From contig JAHDGT010000168.1 of NCBI GenBank assembly GCA_020631675.1, positions 1-8,926 of the forward strand: a stretch of DNA of 8,926 bases, read 5' to 3'. The translations under genes were made by a program, and so were the position numbers. The notes beneath the pieces were generated by a model. The model saw only the letters and a list, made by a program, of their open reading frames with translations, had not been told where the DNA came from and ran no database searches. Source of the DNA: Bacteroidota bacterium (GTDB taxonomy: Bacteria; Bacteroidota; Bacteroidia; Chitinophagales; UBA2359). Position 1 is the stretch's first letter, and each line of letters opens with the position of its first letter. Below, piece by piece: positions 1 to 6,743 of the stretch.

Positions 1-87
1 GGCATAAAAAGGCGGCCCAGAGGTAGCCATTTTTATGCCTGCCAGCGAAGCAGCAAGCGGCTGCCGAATTGGAACGGATAGCCCGGT
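1..87 (-). repeat. Interspersed hairpin repeat, copy A (cut by the window edge)
   Basis: Positions 1-44 are identical to the reverse complement of 3126-3169, and 72-87 to the reverse complement of 3084-3099; the segment between is diverged but alignable. Inside, GGCATAAAAA at 1-10 and TTTTTATGCC at 30-39 form a perfect 10-bp stem, extended by GGC/GCC pairs around a short loop. In copy B this stem is longer, and the missing part here would lie left of the window. The copy sits 3' of the minus-strand gene ending at 223 and, read in that gene's direction, has the same orientation copy B has relative to the transporter gene. A REP/BIME-like or MITE-like intergenic element, possibly acting at mRNA 3' ends, is an inference; no transposase is visible. 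Confidence 0.85.
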
Positions 88-90
88 GGA

Positions 91-197
91 CGCAGTAAAA
101 AGCTGTTTTTTTCTCAGACCCGAAACCTTGTCGTAGAGAAAATTCATGAATTTTCTCTACAGGATTTCCCGACGAGGCAGAACAGCTTTTTATTGCG
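91..197. repeat. Nested inverted repeat around a 28-bp palindrome
   Basis: The outer arms 91-107 and 181-197 pair over 17 positions with a single mismatch (G95 against T193, a wobble in RNA); the core TAAAAAGCTGTT / AACAGCTTTTTA is perfect. At the centre, 133-160 is a perfect 28-bp palindrome whose half-site is GTAGAGAAAATTCA. Between arms and centre the pairing is patchy. It starts 25 bases beyond the stop codon of the minus-strand gene, and on that strand the T-rich arm could serve as a terminator. It could also be a dyad binding site for a protein, a small structured RNA or a miniature mobile element; the sequence does not decide between these. Confidence 0.8.
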
Positions 198-222
198 GGC
201 ACGCGCCATTATAAGAACTAGC

Positions 223-1476
223 TTACTCGTAGAGATCAGGAGAAATAGTAACCCCTTTTCTAATGAATATTTCTGTTTGGTAAACCGGCGGGCGAGTACC
301 ACCCTTGTCTTCTTTCAAGATGTTCAAGGCGATCACTTTGGGCTTTTCACCTGCCTGATTCATGTCTAAATCGGTATCTATTTCAGTAGTACGAACCGCG
401 GTTACGGCCTCGGCGGTATAACCTATGAAGCCATTGCCCATATTCACTAATAATTCTCTACCCAAGCTCATTACTTTCCTTGGGCATTTTGTAGGATTGG
501 GGTCGTCACACTTGGCGAATATCTCTAAGTCGCTATCATAAATTTCCAAGCTGTGTGTCGGGCTAGTAGGATCCAGATTCAGCCACTTCCCCTCTAGATC
601 CCGCAACTTAGCTTCAAATGCCAGCTTCGATTGTGCTTCTGGATCAGGAACAAAAAATTGGCGATAGATCTTCTTAGGAATACCGTCTTCAAAAATCTCT
701 TCCACGATCACATCCAAGCCCAATAATCTGTAGGACTCATCTCGAACCGGTCGAATGAACATGGTCGCATCAACGCTATTCATAGCAAAATCCAGAACCT
801 GTGTACCATCTTCCTGTGCTTTTCCTAAACTGTGCTCCCCTAAGCTACGATGCTTATTACTCACGATTCGGAAGGGCTCTACTAAGACCTCTCCATCATC
901 TTGACGCACTTGTAAGCGTGAGATATTCATATTGTCTTCCCATTCATTCACCCAATAGCCTGCCATCTCATAAGACTGCATCGACGGACCAATAGCAGAG
1001 CTGGCGTTTTGCTCTCTGACCATAATATCCAAGGTCTTTCCAGACAAGGTTCTACCATCCGGATCGATCACTAAGGAGTAACAGGCTAATTTATCCATAC
1101 CGTTGATGCGGAAAGGATAAACCATAATGGTGGATTGATTCACGGTTGCTCTATAGGCAACATCTTCTTCGGACAAGACCAATGGCTGCTCCCCTCCAAT
1201 AGCTTTAGGAGCACCGCCAAATAAAGCATAATAAGTAACGATCCTGTAGGTATTCACGATCGTCTTATTAATGTCCATTTTGGCCACACGAGTTTTTCCC
1301 GTGCCTTCATTGACCCAAGTACCCGAGATGTCAAAATATTGGCGGCTGCCTACATACGGATTTTCGGATTGAGCATAGCAAACAGTATCCAAGCAGCAAG
1401 TACCTGAAATCAATAGCAGCATCAGCAACAATAACTTAGGTAATGTTAATGTTTGAAGCGTAATAGGGTTTCTCAT
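223..1476 (-). CDS. Secreted protein of three WVN-motif repeats, function unknown
   Basis: I do not recognise this 417-residue protein. Its N-terminus is a clear signal peptide: Lys14, a Leu-rich core at 15-24, then a region ending CYAQ near residue 36, the usual Bacteroidota signal peptidase I pattern. Cys27-Cys28 follow SGT, a poor lipobox, so a lipoprotein is less likely. The mature part contains three diverged repeats of about 120 residues, marked by SGTWVN (51-56), AGYWVN (172-177) and EGKWLN (295-300), each followed by beta-rich sequence; the first two also share PFRI (121-124 and 201-204). A GxW near the start of a beta-rich unit recalls lipocalin-like barrels, but that is only a resemblance. 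A periplasmic or surface location is inferred. It is divergent from the transporter gene. The ATG at 1474-1476 directly precedes a proper signal peptide, so this start is probable. Confidence 0.82.
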   Translation of the reverse strand: MRNPITLQTLTLPKLLLLMLLLISGTCCLDTVCYAQSENPYVGSRQYFDISGTWVNEGTGKTRVAKMDINKTIVNTYRIVTYYALFGGAPKAIGGEQPLVLSEEDVAYRATVNQSTIMVYPFRINGMDKLACYSLVIDPDGRTLSGKTLDIMVREQNASSAIGPSMQSYEMAGYWVNEWEDNMNISRLQVRQDDGEVLVEPFRIVSNKHRSLGEHSLGKAQEDGTQVLDFAMNSVDATMFIRPVRDESYRLLGLDVIVEEIFEDGIPKKIYRQFFVPDPEAQSKLAFEAKLRDLEGKWLNLDPTSPTHSLEIYDSDLEIFAKCDDPNPTKCPRKVMSLGRELLVNMGNGFIGYTAEAVTAVRTTEIDTDLDMNQAGEKPKVIALNILKEDKGGTRPPVYQTEIFIRKGVTISPDLYE

Positions 1477-1659
1477 GCTAATAGCAAGAATTAGATCGTT
1501 GAGGGTAGATACAATTTTTAAGCTAGTGGGGAAAGGTGGGCGACTCTATTCTGATTTATTTCTCGAAGAAATATTCTACGTCTAGAACTGCGCTAATTTA
1601 CTATTTTTATCTTTTACCGCAGCAAGCTATTTTAAGAACAGTCCTCACAAACTATAATC
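1477..1659. promoter_or_regulatory. Divergent intergenic promoter region
   Basis: This 183-bp AT-rich spacer must carry the promoters of both flanking divergent genes. On the plus strand, TATCTTTT at 1608-1615 matches seven of eight positions of the Bacteroidota -7 element TAnnTTTG, about 45 bases before the transporter ATG. On the minus strand, TAATTCTTG (complement of 1487-1495 or thereabouts) is a looser match, with a TTG about 18 bases upstream that could be a -33 element. No convincing operator dyad or riboswitch was seen. The boundaries are those of the gap; the promoter assignments are weak. Confidence 0.35.
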
Positions 1660-3045
1660 ATGAATGATAATCAACAAGTACAAAGTGCGCCATTATGGAT
1701 ATTGATCATGTACGCCCTAGGGCAAACAGGTTGGTCCGTAGCACTCTTTGGCACAGCTAACCTACTGAATTACTTCTATTTACCCCCAGAGCAAGCTAGT
1801 GAGGCCGTCTTTCCCGATTTTTTCTTTCAGGGTAATTTATTTGCTGGTCTGACCATCATTGGTCTGATCGCTTTCGGAGGACGTTTTTTTGATGCGATAA
1901 CGGATCCGCTTATCGCGGGCTGGACTGACCGCTCTACTGCAAAGTTCGGAAGACGAAGAACTTATCTCGCCATCTCCTTTCTGCCTGCCGCTCTTTTCTC
2001 CTTTTTGATTTTCTTTCCCATTGTAGCTGCTAATAGTCCACTAAACATTCTCTGGCTTTGCTTTTGTGCTTTGGTGTTCTACTTCTTCATGACCATGTAC
2101 TTCACCCCCTATACGGCTTTGATCAGCGAGTTGGCGCATAATACATCCCAAAGACTTACACTAAGCACTATCCTCTCTGTAACTTTCGCTTTAGGATTCG
2201 GGATCGGAAGTACCGCATTCGCACTTCAACCCTTTTATGAAAGTAGTTTCGGCTGGGATTCCACCTTTGCTTTTCAAATGGTGATCGCGACCTTCGCCGC
2301 CCTAGCCGCCATTCTGATGGCATTGCCCGTCATATTCGTAGATGAGAAAAAGTACTGTATTGCCAGCAATTCAAAATTAGATACTTGGACCGCCATTCGC
2401 GAGGTCTTTCAGAACCGCAACTTCACTTGGTTCATGATCAGTGACCTCATGTATTGGTTTTCGCTCACTTTCATACAGATGGGTATCGTTTACTACATCA
2501 CCGTCTTGCTGAACATGGAGAAATCTTGGGCATCCATCTTTTTACCCGCTATGTTAGGCGGTAGTTTTTTAGTCTACATTCCAATAAACGTACTAGCTCG
2601 CAAACACGGTAAACGCCCACTGATGCTGGCCGCTTTTTTATCTTTTAGCGCATTGTTCGGACTCACCTATTTCTTAGGAAAACTACCATTTACAGGAAGC
2701 GTTCAATTGGGTATGGTCGCCTTTTTGGGCATCTTTCCATTGGCTGTTTTCAGCATACTGCCCAATGCCATCATCGCGGATATTGTAGACTTGGAAGGGC
2801 AACGTACCGGTGATTACAAATCGGGTATGTACTTCGCTGTAAGAGGCTTTATGACCAAACTCGGCATCTCGGGCGCGAACCTCATTTTCCCTTCTCTTTT
2901 ACTACTCGGCAGAAGCACCGAAAACCCCTTAGGAGTAAGAGCTACCGCTATTGCGGCCATGATTCTTTGTCTGATCGGTTTTTTCTGCTTTTACCAGTAT
3001 AAGGATGTCATTATTGAAAAAAAAGCAGCAACAGGTGGTAAGTGA
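1660..3045 (+). CDS. GPH-family sugar:cation symporter (MFS, MelB-like)
   Basis: This 461-residue inner-membrane protein has about twelve hydrophobic segments and the signature of the glycoside-pentoside-hexuronide:cation symporter branch of the major facilitator superfamily. In the first half, GGRFFDAITDP (73-83) runs into a TDRSTAKFGRRR loop (89-100), the characteristic loop between helices 2 and 3. In the second half, PNAIIADIVDLEG (368-380) followed by QRTGDYKSGMYFAVRGF is typical of GPH members. The length is normal for the family. Such proteins import a sugar or sugar derivative with H+ or Na+; the substrate cannot be read from sequence, and no sugar catabolic gene is in the window. The ATG at 1660 leads directly into a short polar N-terminus before the first helix. 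A hairpin repeat follows the stop codon by about 60 bases. Confidence 0.93.
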   Translation: MNDNQQVQSAPLWILIMYALGQTGWSVALFGTANLLNYFYLPPEQASEAVFPDFFFQGNLFAGLTIIGLIAFGGRFFDAITDPLIAGWTDRSTAKFGRRRTYLAISFLPAALFSFLIFFPIVAANSPLNILWLCFCALVFYFFMTMYFTPYTALISELAHNTSQRLTLSTILSVTFALGFGIGSTAFALQPFYESSFGWDSTFAFQMVIATFAALAAILMALPVIFVDEKKYCIASNSKLDTWTAIREVFQNRNFTWFMISDLMYWFSLTFIQMGIVYYITVLLNMEKSWASIFLPAMLGGSFLVYIPINVLARKHGKRPLMLAAFLSFSALFGLTYFLGKLPFTGSVQLGMVAFLGIFPLAVFSILPNAIIADIVDLEGQRTGDYKSGMYFAVRGFMTKLGISGANLIFPSLLLLGRSTENPLGVRATAIAAMILCLIGFFCFYQYKDVIIEKKAATGGK

Positions 3046-3068
3046 TGATTTTTGTTGGGGCGCATACC

Positions 3069-3081
3069 CGCCTGCGGCAGG
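3069..3081. repeat. Short GC-rich palindrome at the edge of copy B
   Basis: CCTGCGGCAGG at 3071-3081 is a perfect dyad with a single central base, placed between the transporter stop codon and the main repeat. Copy A has no equivalent at its matching edge (88-93), so it is either an optional module of the repeat or an unrelated small hairpin. Confidence 0.5.
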
Positions 3082-3083
3082 GT

Positions 3084-3194
3084 ACCGGGCTATCCGTTCA
3101 AATTCAGCCGCTGCCTGCTGCTGTTTGGCAGGCATAAAAATGGCTACCTCTGGGCCGCCTTTTTATGCCGCCAAACAGGGCGCATTCAGCGGCT
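3084..3194 (+). repeat. Interspersed hairpin repeat, copy B (complete)
   Basis: This is the inverted counterpart of copy A: 3126-3169 and 3084-3099 match 44 and 16 bases of it exactly. It can fold into one long hairpin: AGCCGCTG 3106-3113 with 3187-3194, CTGTTTGGC 3121-3129 with 3170-3178, a bulged A3130, then GGCATAAAAA 3131-3140 with 3160-3169 and an inner GGC/GCC pair closing a short loop. The 9+10-bp central stem is perfect apart from the bulge. It begins about 40 bases after the transporter stop. A role in transcript 3'-end formation or stability is inferred from position and matching orientation. The rest of the 3046-3362 gap is AT-rich, with a run of nine A at 3221-3229 and no gene I can support. 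Confidence 0.87.
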
Positions 3195-3340
3195 TCATTA
3201 CCACTCCTATCCCTTGCGCGAAAAAAAAATCACATTTTCTTAGGCTGTCAAGCAACCTTTACCATCCATGTAGCATCAAGGATTGCATGTTAAGATCCAC
3301 CTTATATCCGAATAAAAAAATAACTCGTGAAAGCAGGTGG

Positions 3341-3348
3341 TCTATTTG
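3341..3348 (+). promoter_or_regulatory. Possible -7 element before the acidic lipoprotein gene
   Basis: TCTATTTG matches TAnnTTTG at seven of eight positions and ends 14 bases before the ATG at 3363. No matching TTG element is evident upstream, and a leader this short would leave little room, so this is weak. Confidence 0.22.
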
Positions 3349-3362
3349 TTTAAAATAAAAAA

Positions 3363-3686
3363 ATGATCATGTTTCGATCAGCCTCGTTATTCTTAATTAG
3401 CTTATTAGGAATAGCATTCATGGTTTCTTGTGGCAACACTCAAGACAAAAGCAAAAACACCAAGGGCAATCAACACTTGTCCACCTCATCGGAAACAAGC
3501 ACTACCGATGAGCACGAACACGAACACGAAGACGAAGACGATTACGAAGAGGATTATGATGATGAACGAATGTTCTCGGGTGTAGTCAGCACCTCTGGTT
3601 ATGATGATACCGAAACTGAAGATGACGAGGAAGTATTTACTAGCACTGGTGCAAATGAAAGTAATGAGAAAGATACAGGGGAATAA
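3363..3686 (+). CDS. Small acidic His/Glu/Asp-rich lipoprotein, function unknown
   Basis: I do not recognise a family. The 107-residue product has a lipoprotein signal: Arg5, a hydrophobic stretch from about 8 to 21, and the lipobox MVSC with Cys23 as the probable lipidated residue. The mature part is low in complexity: a polar linker rich in Ser/Thr/Asn/Lys (24-48), then a strongly acidic patch with alternating His-Glu (DEHEHEHEDEDD, 49-60) continuing as Asp/Glu/Tyr to about 69, a second acidic stretch at 81-90, and a tail with STGAN. The His/Glu/Asp patch could bind divalent metal; this is inference from composition. Short motifs resemble the next gene's product. An ATG two codons in (3369) is an equally good start. 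The gap to the next gene is 126 bases. Confidence 0.7.
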   Translation: MIMFRSASLFLISLLGIAFMVSCGNTQDKSKNTKGNQHLSTSSETSTTDEHEHEHEDEDDYEEDYDDERMFSGVVSTSGYDDTETEDDEEVFTSTGANESNEKDTGE

Positions 3687-3760
3687 AATCTCTCTGACTC
3701 AACATACTTTTTTAACCTCCACAGGCAACCCTTTCTTGCTTATATGCACCATAGAAGTCG

Positions 3761-3768
3761 TATATTAG
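3761..3768 (+). promoter_or_regulatory. Possible -7 element before the GDS-repeat lipoprotein gene
   Basis: TATATTAG matches TAnnTTTG at seven of eight positions, with TTG at 3736-3738 lying 22 bases upstream as a possible -33 element. The predicted leader to the ATG at 3813 would be about 38 bases. It is a weak call made by eye. Confidence 0.28.
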
Positions 3769-3812
3769 TTTTCCTTTGCTATTTTCATTGACCAAAATAA
3801 CCAATCATATCC

Positions 3813-4331
3813 ATGAAAAGATTACTTTCTTTATTCGCAGTGGCACTTATCGCAGCAGGAATCATCTCCTCTTGCGAACGCCCGGAAGTGAACGATCTTC
3901 AATTAGATAATCCTACGACCATCTCTAAAGAAGCAGATGAATCAGAAGGCGTATTTTTAACAGGTGTAGAAAGCACGACAGGTGCGGAAAGTGCTACGGG
4001 TGACAGTGGCGATTCGGGCGACTCCGGTGACAGTGGTGATTCCGCGGGTACTGGTACAAGCGATGGTGACTCTGGGGACAGCGGTGATTCCGCAGGTACT
4101 GGCTCAAGTGATGGTGACAGTGGGGACTCCGGTGATAGCGGTGATTCCGCAGGAACTGGCTCTAGCGATGGTGATAGTGGGGACTCGGGCGACAGCGGTG
4201 ATAGTGGTGATTCCGCAGGAACTGGCTCAAGTGATGGTGATAGCGGTGACTCGGGGGACAGCGGTGATTCTGGAGACAGTGGTGACTCTGGGGCGGAGAG
4301 CTCTTCTGGTAGTACGACCGGGGCTAACTAA
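3813..4331 (+). CDS. Lipoprotein with Gly-Asp-Ser triplet repeats
   Basis: The 172-residue product starts with a good lipoprotein signal: Lys2-Arg3, hydrophobic 4-18, lipobox ISSC with lipidation at Cys21. Residues 22-62 form an acidic linker. Residues 63-159 are almost pure GDS triplets, 23 in all, arranged as blocks of 5, 3, 4, 5 and 6 separated by four copies of AGTG(S/T)SD. The tail is a Ser/Thr/Gly stretch ending TTGAN. Such a chain should be extended, strongly negative and serine-rich; by analogy with Ser-Asp repeat surface proteins it may be a stalk, a Ca2+-binding polymer or a phosphorylation substrate. No catalytic domain is present. It ends just before a strong terminator and about 90 bases before a CotH-like kinase gene. 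The function is unknown; lipoprotein status is well supported. Confidence 0.83.
   Translation: MKRLLSLFAVALIAAGIISSCERPEVNDLQLDNPTTISKEADESEGVFLTGVESTTGAESATGDSGDSGDSGDSGDSAGTGTSDGDSGDSGDSAGTGSSDGDSGDSGDSGDSAGTGSSDGDSGDSGDSGDSGDSAGTGSSDGDSGDSGDSGDSGDSGDSGAESSSGSTTGAN
3999..4289 (+). repeat. In-frame 9-bp (GDS) repeat tract with 21-bp spacers
   Basis: The tract consists of 9-bp units encoding Gly-Asp-Ser, interrupted four times by a 21-bp spacer encoding AGTG(S/T)SD. The junctions GGTGATTCCGC into the spacer are nearly identical in DNA between units, indicating recent duplication of larger 48-, 57- and 66-bp units, whereas the internal GDS units use varied synonymous codons (AGT, AGC, TCC, TCG, TCT for Ser). 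The length is likely to vary between strains by slippage or recombination in multiples of 9 bp without breaking the frame. Confidence 0.9.
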
Positions 4332-4359
4332 GCAATCCTTAACGAAAAACAATTCTAAT

Positions 4360-4410
4360 AACACCCTCTTGGTAAAACAATTTGTTCTACTGAGGGGGTG
4401 TTTTTATTTT
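4360..4410 (+). terminator. Intrinsic terminator after the GDS lipoprotein gene
   Basis: AACACCCTC at 4360-4368 pairs with GAGGGGGTGTT at 4392-4402, giving a GC-rich stem with a small bulge. The inner bases GTAAAACAA and TTTGTTCTAC also pair apart from one mismatch, so the hairpin is almost continuous. A T-rich tail (TTTTTATTTT, 4401-4410) follows immediately. It lies 28 bases after the lipoprotein stop and 12 bases before the earliest start of the next gene, so most transcripts should end here. Confidence 0.88.
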
Positions 4411-4421
4411 AGGGTAGTTTA

Positions 4422-6713
4422 TTGCGAACTTGTCTTTTAGTGATCGATCATTACTTTACATACACACTTCATCGACTGTTTATATACTGTGCTTTATGGG
4501 CAAGTATCAGCTCGCTTTATGGGCAAGCGATTTATGTTGACCATTGGGAAACCATCATTCATGCTCAAGAAGAATGGCACTATGCCACTGCCATAGCTGC
4601 CGAAAGTGCCCCAGCCGATAATTGGTATTTACAAGATTTCACATTGGACAGCAGCTGGTCATTAGCCCCAGGAGGCATTGGCTTCGGGGATGGGGATGAT
4701 GGCACGACCATCGACCCTTGTTACTCGCTCTACATCAGAAAGGAATTCCAGATACAGCAGATCGAAAACATCGCAGCACTCGTTTTATGGGCGGATTATG
4801 ATGATGCTTTCATCGCTTATCTCAATGGTGTGGAAATAGCCCGTTCCAATATCGGAGAGGTGGGTTTCCTTGCTGATTTTGATGCCAGCATAGATTATCG
4901 AAGAGAGGCACATTTATTCAGGGGCGCACTGCCTGAGCAGTATTTGATTCCGAGCAGTCGCCTCGCATCCTTACTGCAAGAGGGTGAAAACACACTTGCG
5001 GTTCAAGTTTTGAATGATGGGATCAGTAGCAGCGACCTCAGTGCGAATTTTTGGCTGTGCGCAGGCTTGAACACACCCATCGACTCCAGCTTATCTTATC
5101 AAGCTAATCCAGATTGGTTCGTAGAACCGGTCCTATTACAGCAAAGCCATTTACCCATCGTTGAGATCAGTACCAATGATCATGAACCCATACCCGATGA
5201 CCCCAGGGTGATCGCCCAAATGCGCATTATACATGCTGGCTCAAATGCGGAGACCCACATTAGCGACCCTGCCAATGTATACAATGGTCGCATTTCCATT
5301 GAAATGCGGGGTTCTTCATCGCAGACTCGCTTCCCTAAAAAATCATTCAGTTTAGAAACACAAACCAACACCGGAGAAAACAATAATGTCTCTTTACTTG
5401 GTTTGCCCGAAGAAAACGACTGGATACTGTACGGTCCTTACAGTGACAAAAGCCTTCAACGCAATGCGCTCTTATACCATATTGCCCGAAAAATGGGCAA
5501 TTATGCCCCTAGAAGTGTTTATGTAGAGCTGATCATCAACGATACCTATCAAGGGCTATATCTTTTGATGGAACGCATTAAATGGGACAAAAATCGACTG
5601 GACATAAAAAAAACGGATCCAGAAGATATTTCTGGAGACAATTTAACTGGTGGGTACATTCTAAAAATAGACAAACTAACAGGTGAAACCGGCAGCACTT
5701 GGGTCAGCGAATATCCCGCCCCACACAATCCGGAAAAAAGCATTCGCTTTGAATGCGCTTATCCGAAACCGGATGACCTTCAGCCTGAACAACTCGCCTA
5801 TTTGCAAGAATATCTGGCACAATTTGAAAACGTACTGAATAGTCCGAACTACACAGATAGCCTCAGTGGGTATAGGCGCTGGATAGATACCGATTCCTTC
5901 ATCGACTATCTGCTTTGCAATGAGCTGAGCTATAATGTGGATGGACTCCGTATGAGCACCTTTTTACACAAGAACCGGAATAGCATTGACGGGCGATTAA
6001 AAATGGGTCCGGTATGGGATTTCAATCTGGCTTTCGGCAATGGCTGGGATTGTGATGTGCAAAACAGCATTGGCTATTTAAAAGACTATAATATCGTCTG
6101 TCCGAATAACAACTACCATATTCCTTTTTGGTGGGATAGACTGTTGAGCGACCCTTATTTTTCTGACCAACTACAATGCCAATGGCAGGATTATAGGCAT
6201 CGCTTTTTACATACAGACTCCGTCTTTCAATATTTAGATCAACAAGCGGCATCCTTAGGAGCTGCGATAGATCGGAACTTCAATAAATGGCCCATACTTC
6301 CCATTAAGGTATGGCCCAACTTTTTTCAAGCAGATGATTATACAGGAGAGTTAGAGCTGACTAAACAGTGGATCCAAAACCGCCTTGAATGGCTGGATGA
6401 AAATTTATGGGGCAATTGCAGCTATTATGCGAATTATACGGGCGATCAGTTAAGAGCAAGAGTATACCCGAATCCCGTTTCTCAAAACAGCGCATTACAT
6501 TTCTCTTATCACATTCCTTTGGATAGCTACGCCAGTGCAGAGGTCTTTAATGCACAAGGGCAATTAGTGCTTATTCCGTTACAAAGGCAAGTCCACCTAG
6601 CTGGTAGTTACGAACTACAAATTGATACGGAAAGGCTGAGCAGTGGTATCTATTTCATTCGCTTTAGAGCGATCAATGAATACATCAACATCCCGTTTGT
6701 ACTAACAGATTGA
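4422..6713 (+). CDS. Secreted CotH-family kinase-like protein with T9SS sorting domain
   Basis: This 763-residue protein has four parts. Residues about 1-36 form a signal peptide ending YGQA. Residues 37-220 are a beta-rich region with a YLNGVEIARSN motif (133-143), as in jelly-roll, sugar-binding-like domains. Residues about 245-665 match the CotH kinase family: MRGSSSQTRFPKKSFSLE (295-312), GGYILKIDK (410-418), NVDGLRMST (505-513) and MGPVWDFNLAFGN (528-540), where the Asp and Asn of WDFN are probable metal-binding residues. Residues 680-763 begin VYPNP and end in a SGIYFIRF strand, a type A T9SS C-terminal sorting domain, so the protein should be exported across the outer membrane. Characterised Bacillus CotH is an atypical protein kinase of coat proteins; activity here is inferred. 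There is no ATG start: TTG at 4422 gives the longest frame, but GTG at 4440 still keeps a full signal peptide and is equally plausible. Confidence 0.9.
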   Translation: MRTCLLVIDHYFTYTLHRLFIYCALWASISSLYGQAIYVDHWETIIHAQEEWHYATAIAAESAPADNWYLQDFTLDSSWSLAPGGIGFGDGDDGTTIDPCYSLYIRKEFQIQQIENIAALVLWADYDDAFIAYLNGVEIARSNIGEVGFLADFDASIDYRREAHLFRGALPEQYLIPSSRLASLLQEGENTLAVQVLNDGISSSDLSANFWLCAGLNTPIDSSLSYQANPDWFVEPVLLQQSHLPIVEISTNDHEPIPDDPRVIAQMRIIHAGSNAETHISDPANVYNGRISIEMRGSSSQTRFPKKSFSLETQTNTGENNNVSLLGLPEENDWILYGPYSDKSLQRNALLYHIARKMGNYAPRSVYVELIINDTYQGLYLLMERIKWDKNRLDIKKTDPEDISGDNLTGGYILKIDKLTGETGSTWVSEYPAPHNPEKSIRFECAYPKPDDLQPEQLAYLQEYLAQFENVLNSPNYTDSLSGYRRWIDTDSFIDYLLCNELSYNVDGLRMSTFLHKNRNSIDGRLKMGPVWDFNLAFGNGWDCDVQNSIGYLKDYNIVCPNNNYHIPFWWDRLLSDPYFSDQLQCQWQDYRHRFLHTDSVFQYLDQQAASLGAAIDRNFNKWPILPIKVWPNFFQADDYTGELELTKQWIQNRLEWLDENLWGNCSYYANYTGDQLRARVYPNPVSQNSALHFSYHIPLDSYASAEVFNAQGQLVLIPLQRQVHLAGSYELQIDTERLSSGIYFIRFRAINEYINIPFVLTD

Positions 6714-6743
6714 CCAATGGAATCAGAGATGTTAGCAATTGTC

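Noticed and set aside
2929..3135. Minus-strand open frame across the transporter end and repeat
   Set aside because: Antisense to a well-supported gene and built from repeat sequence.
1..3194. Composite transposon bounded by the inverted repeat copies
   Set aside because: No transposase or integrase lies between, the copies are not terminal inverted repeats of an element with visible target duplications, and 3'-of-gene placement explains them better.
3221..3229. Run of nine A as a slippage or frameshift site
   Set aside because: It lies in non-coding sequence, so no frame is affected.
3005..3358. Plus-strand open frame through the transporter end and repeat copy B
   Set aside because: It overlaps the transporter C-terminus and translates the hairpin repeat; the composition is not protein-like.
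3999..4289. CRISPR-like array in the regularly spaced repeat
   Set aside because: Repeats are in-frame coding triplets with conserved, not unique, spacers.
3982..4440. A long open frame overlapping the GDS gene in another frame
   Set aside because: It is open only because the 9-bp repeat has no stop in that frame; it has no signal peptide or recognisable domain, and the GDS frame has a convincing lipoprotein signal.
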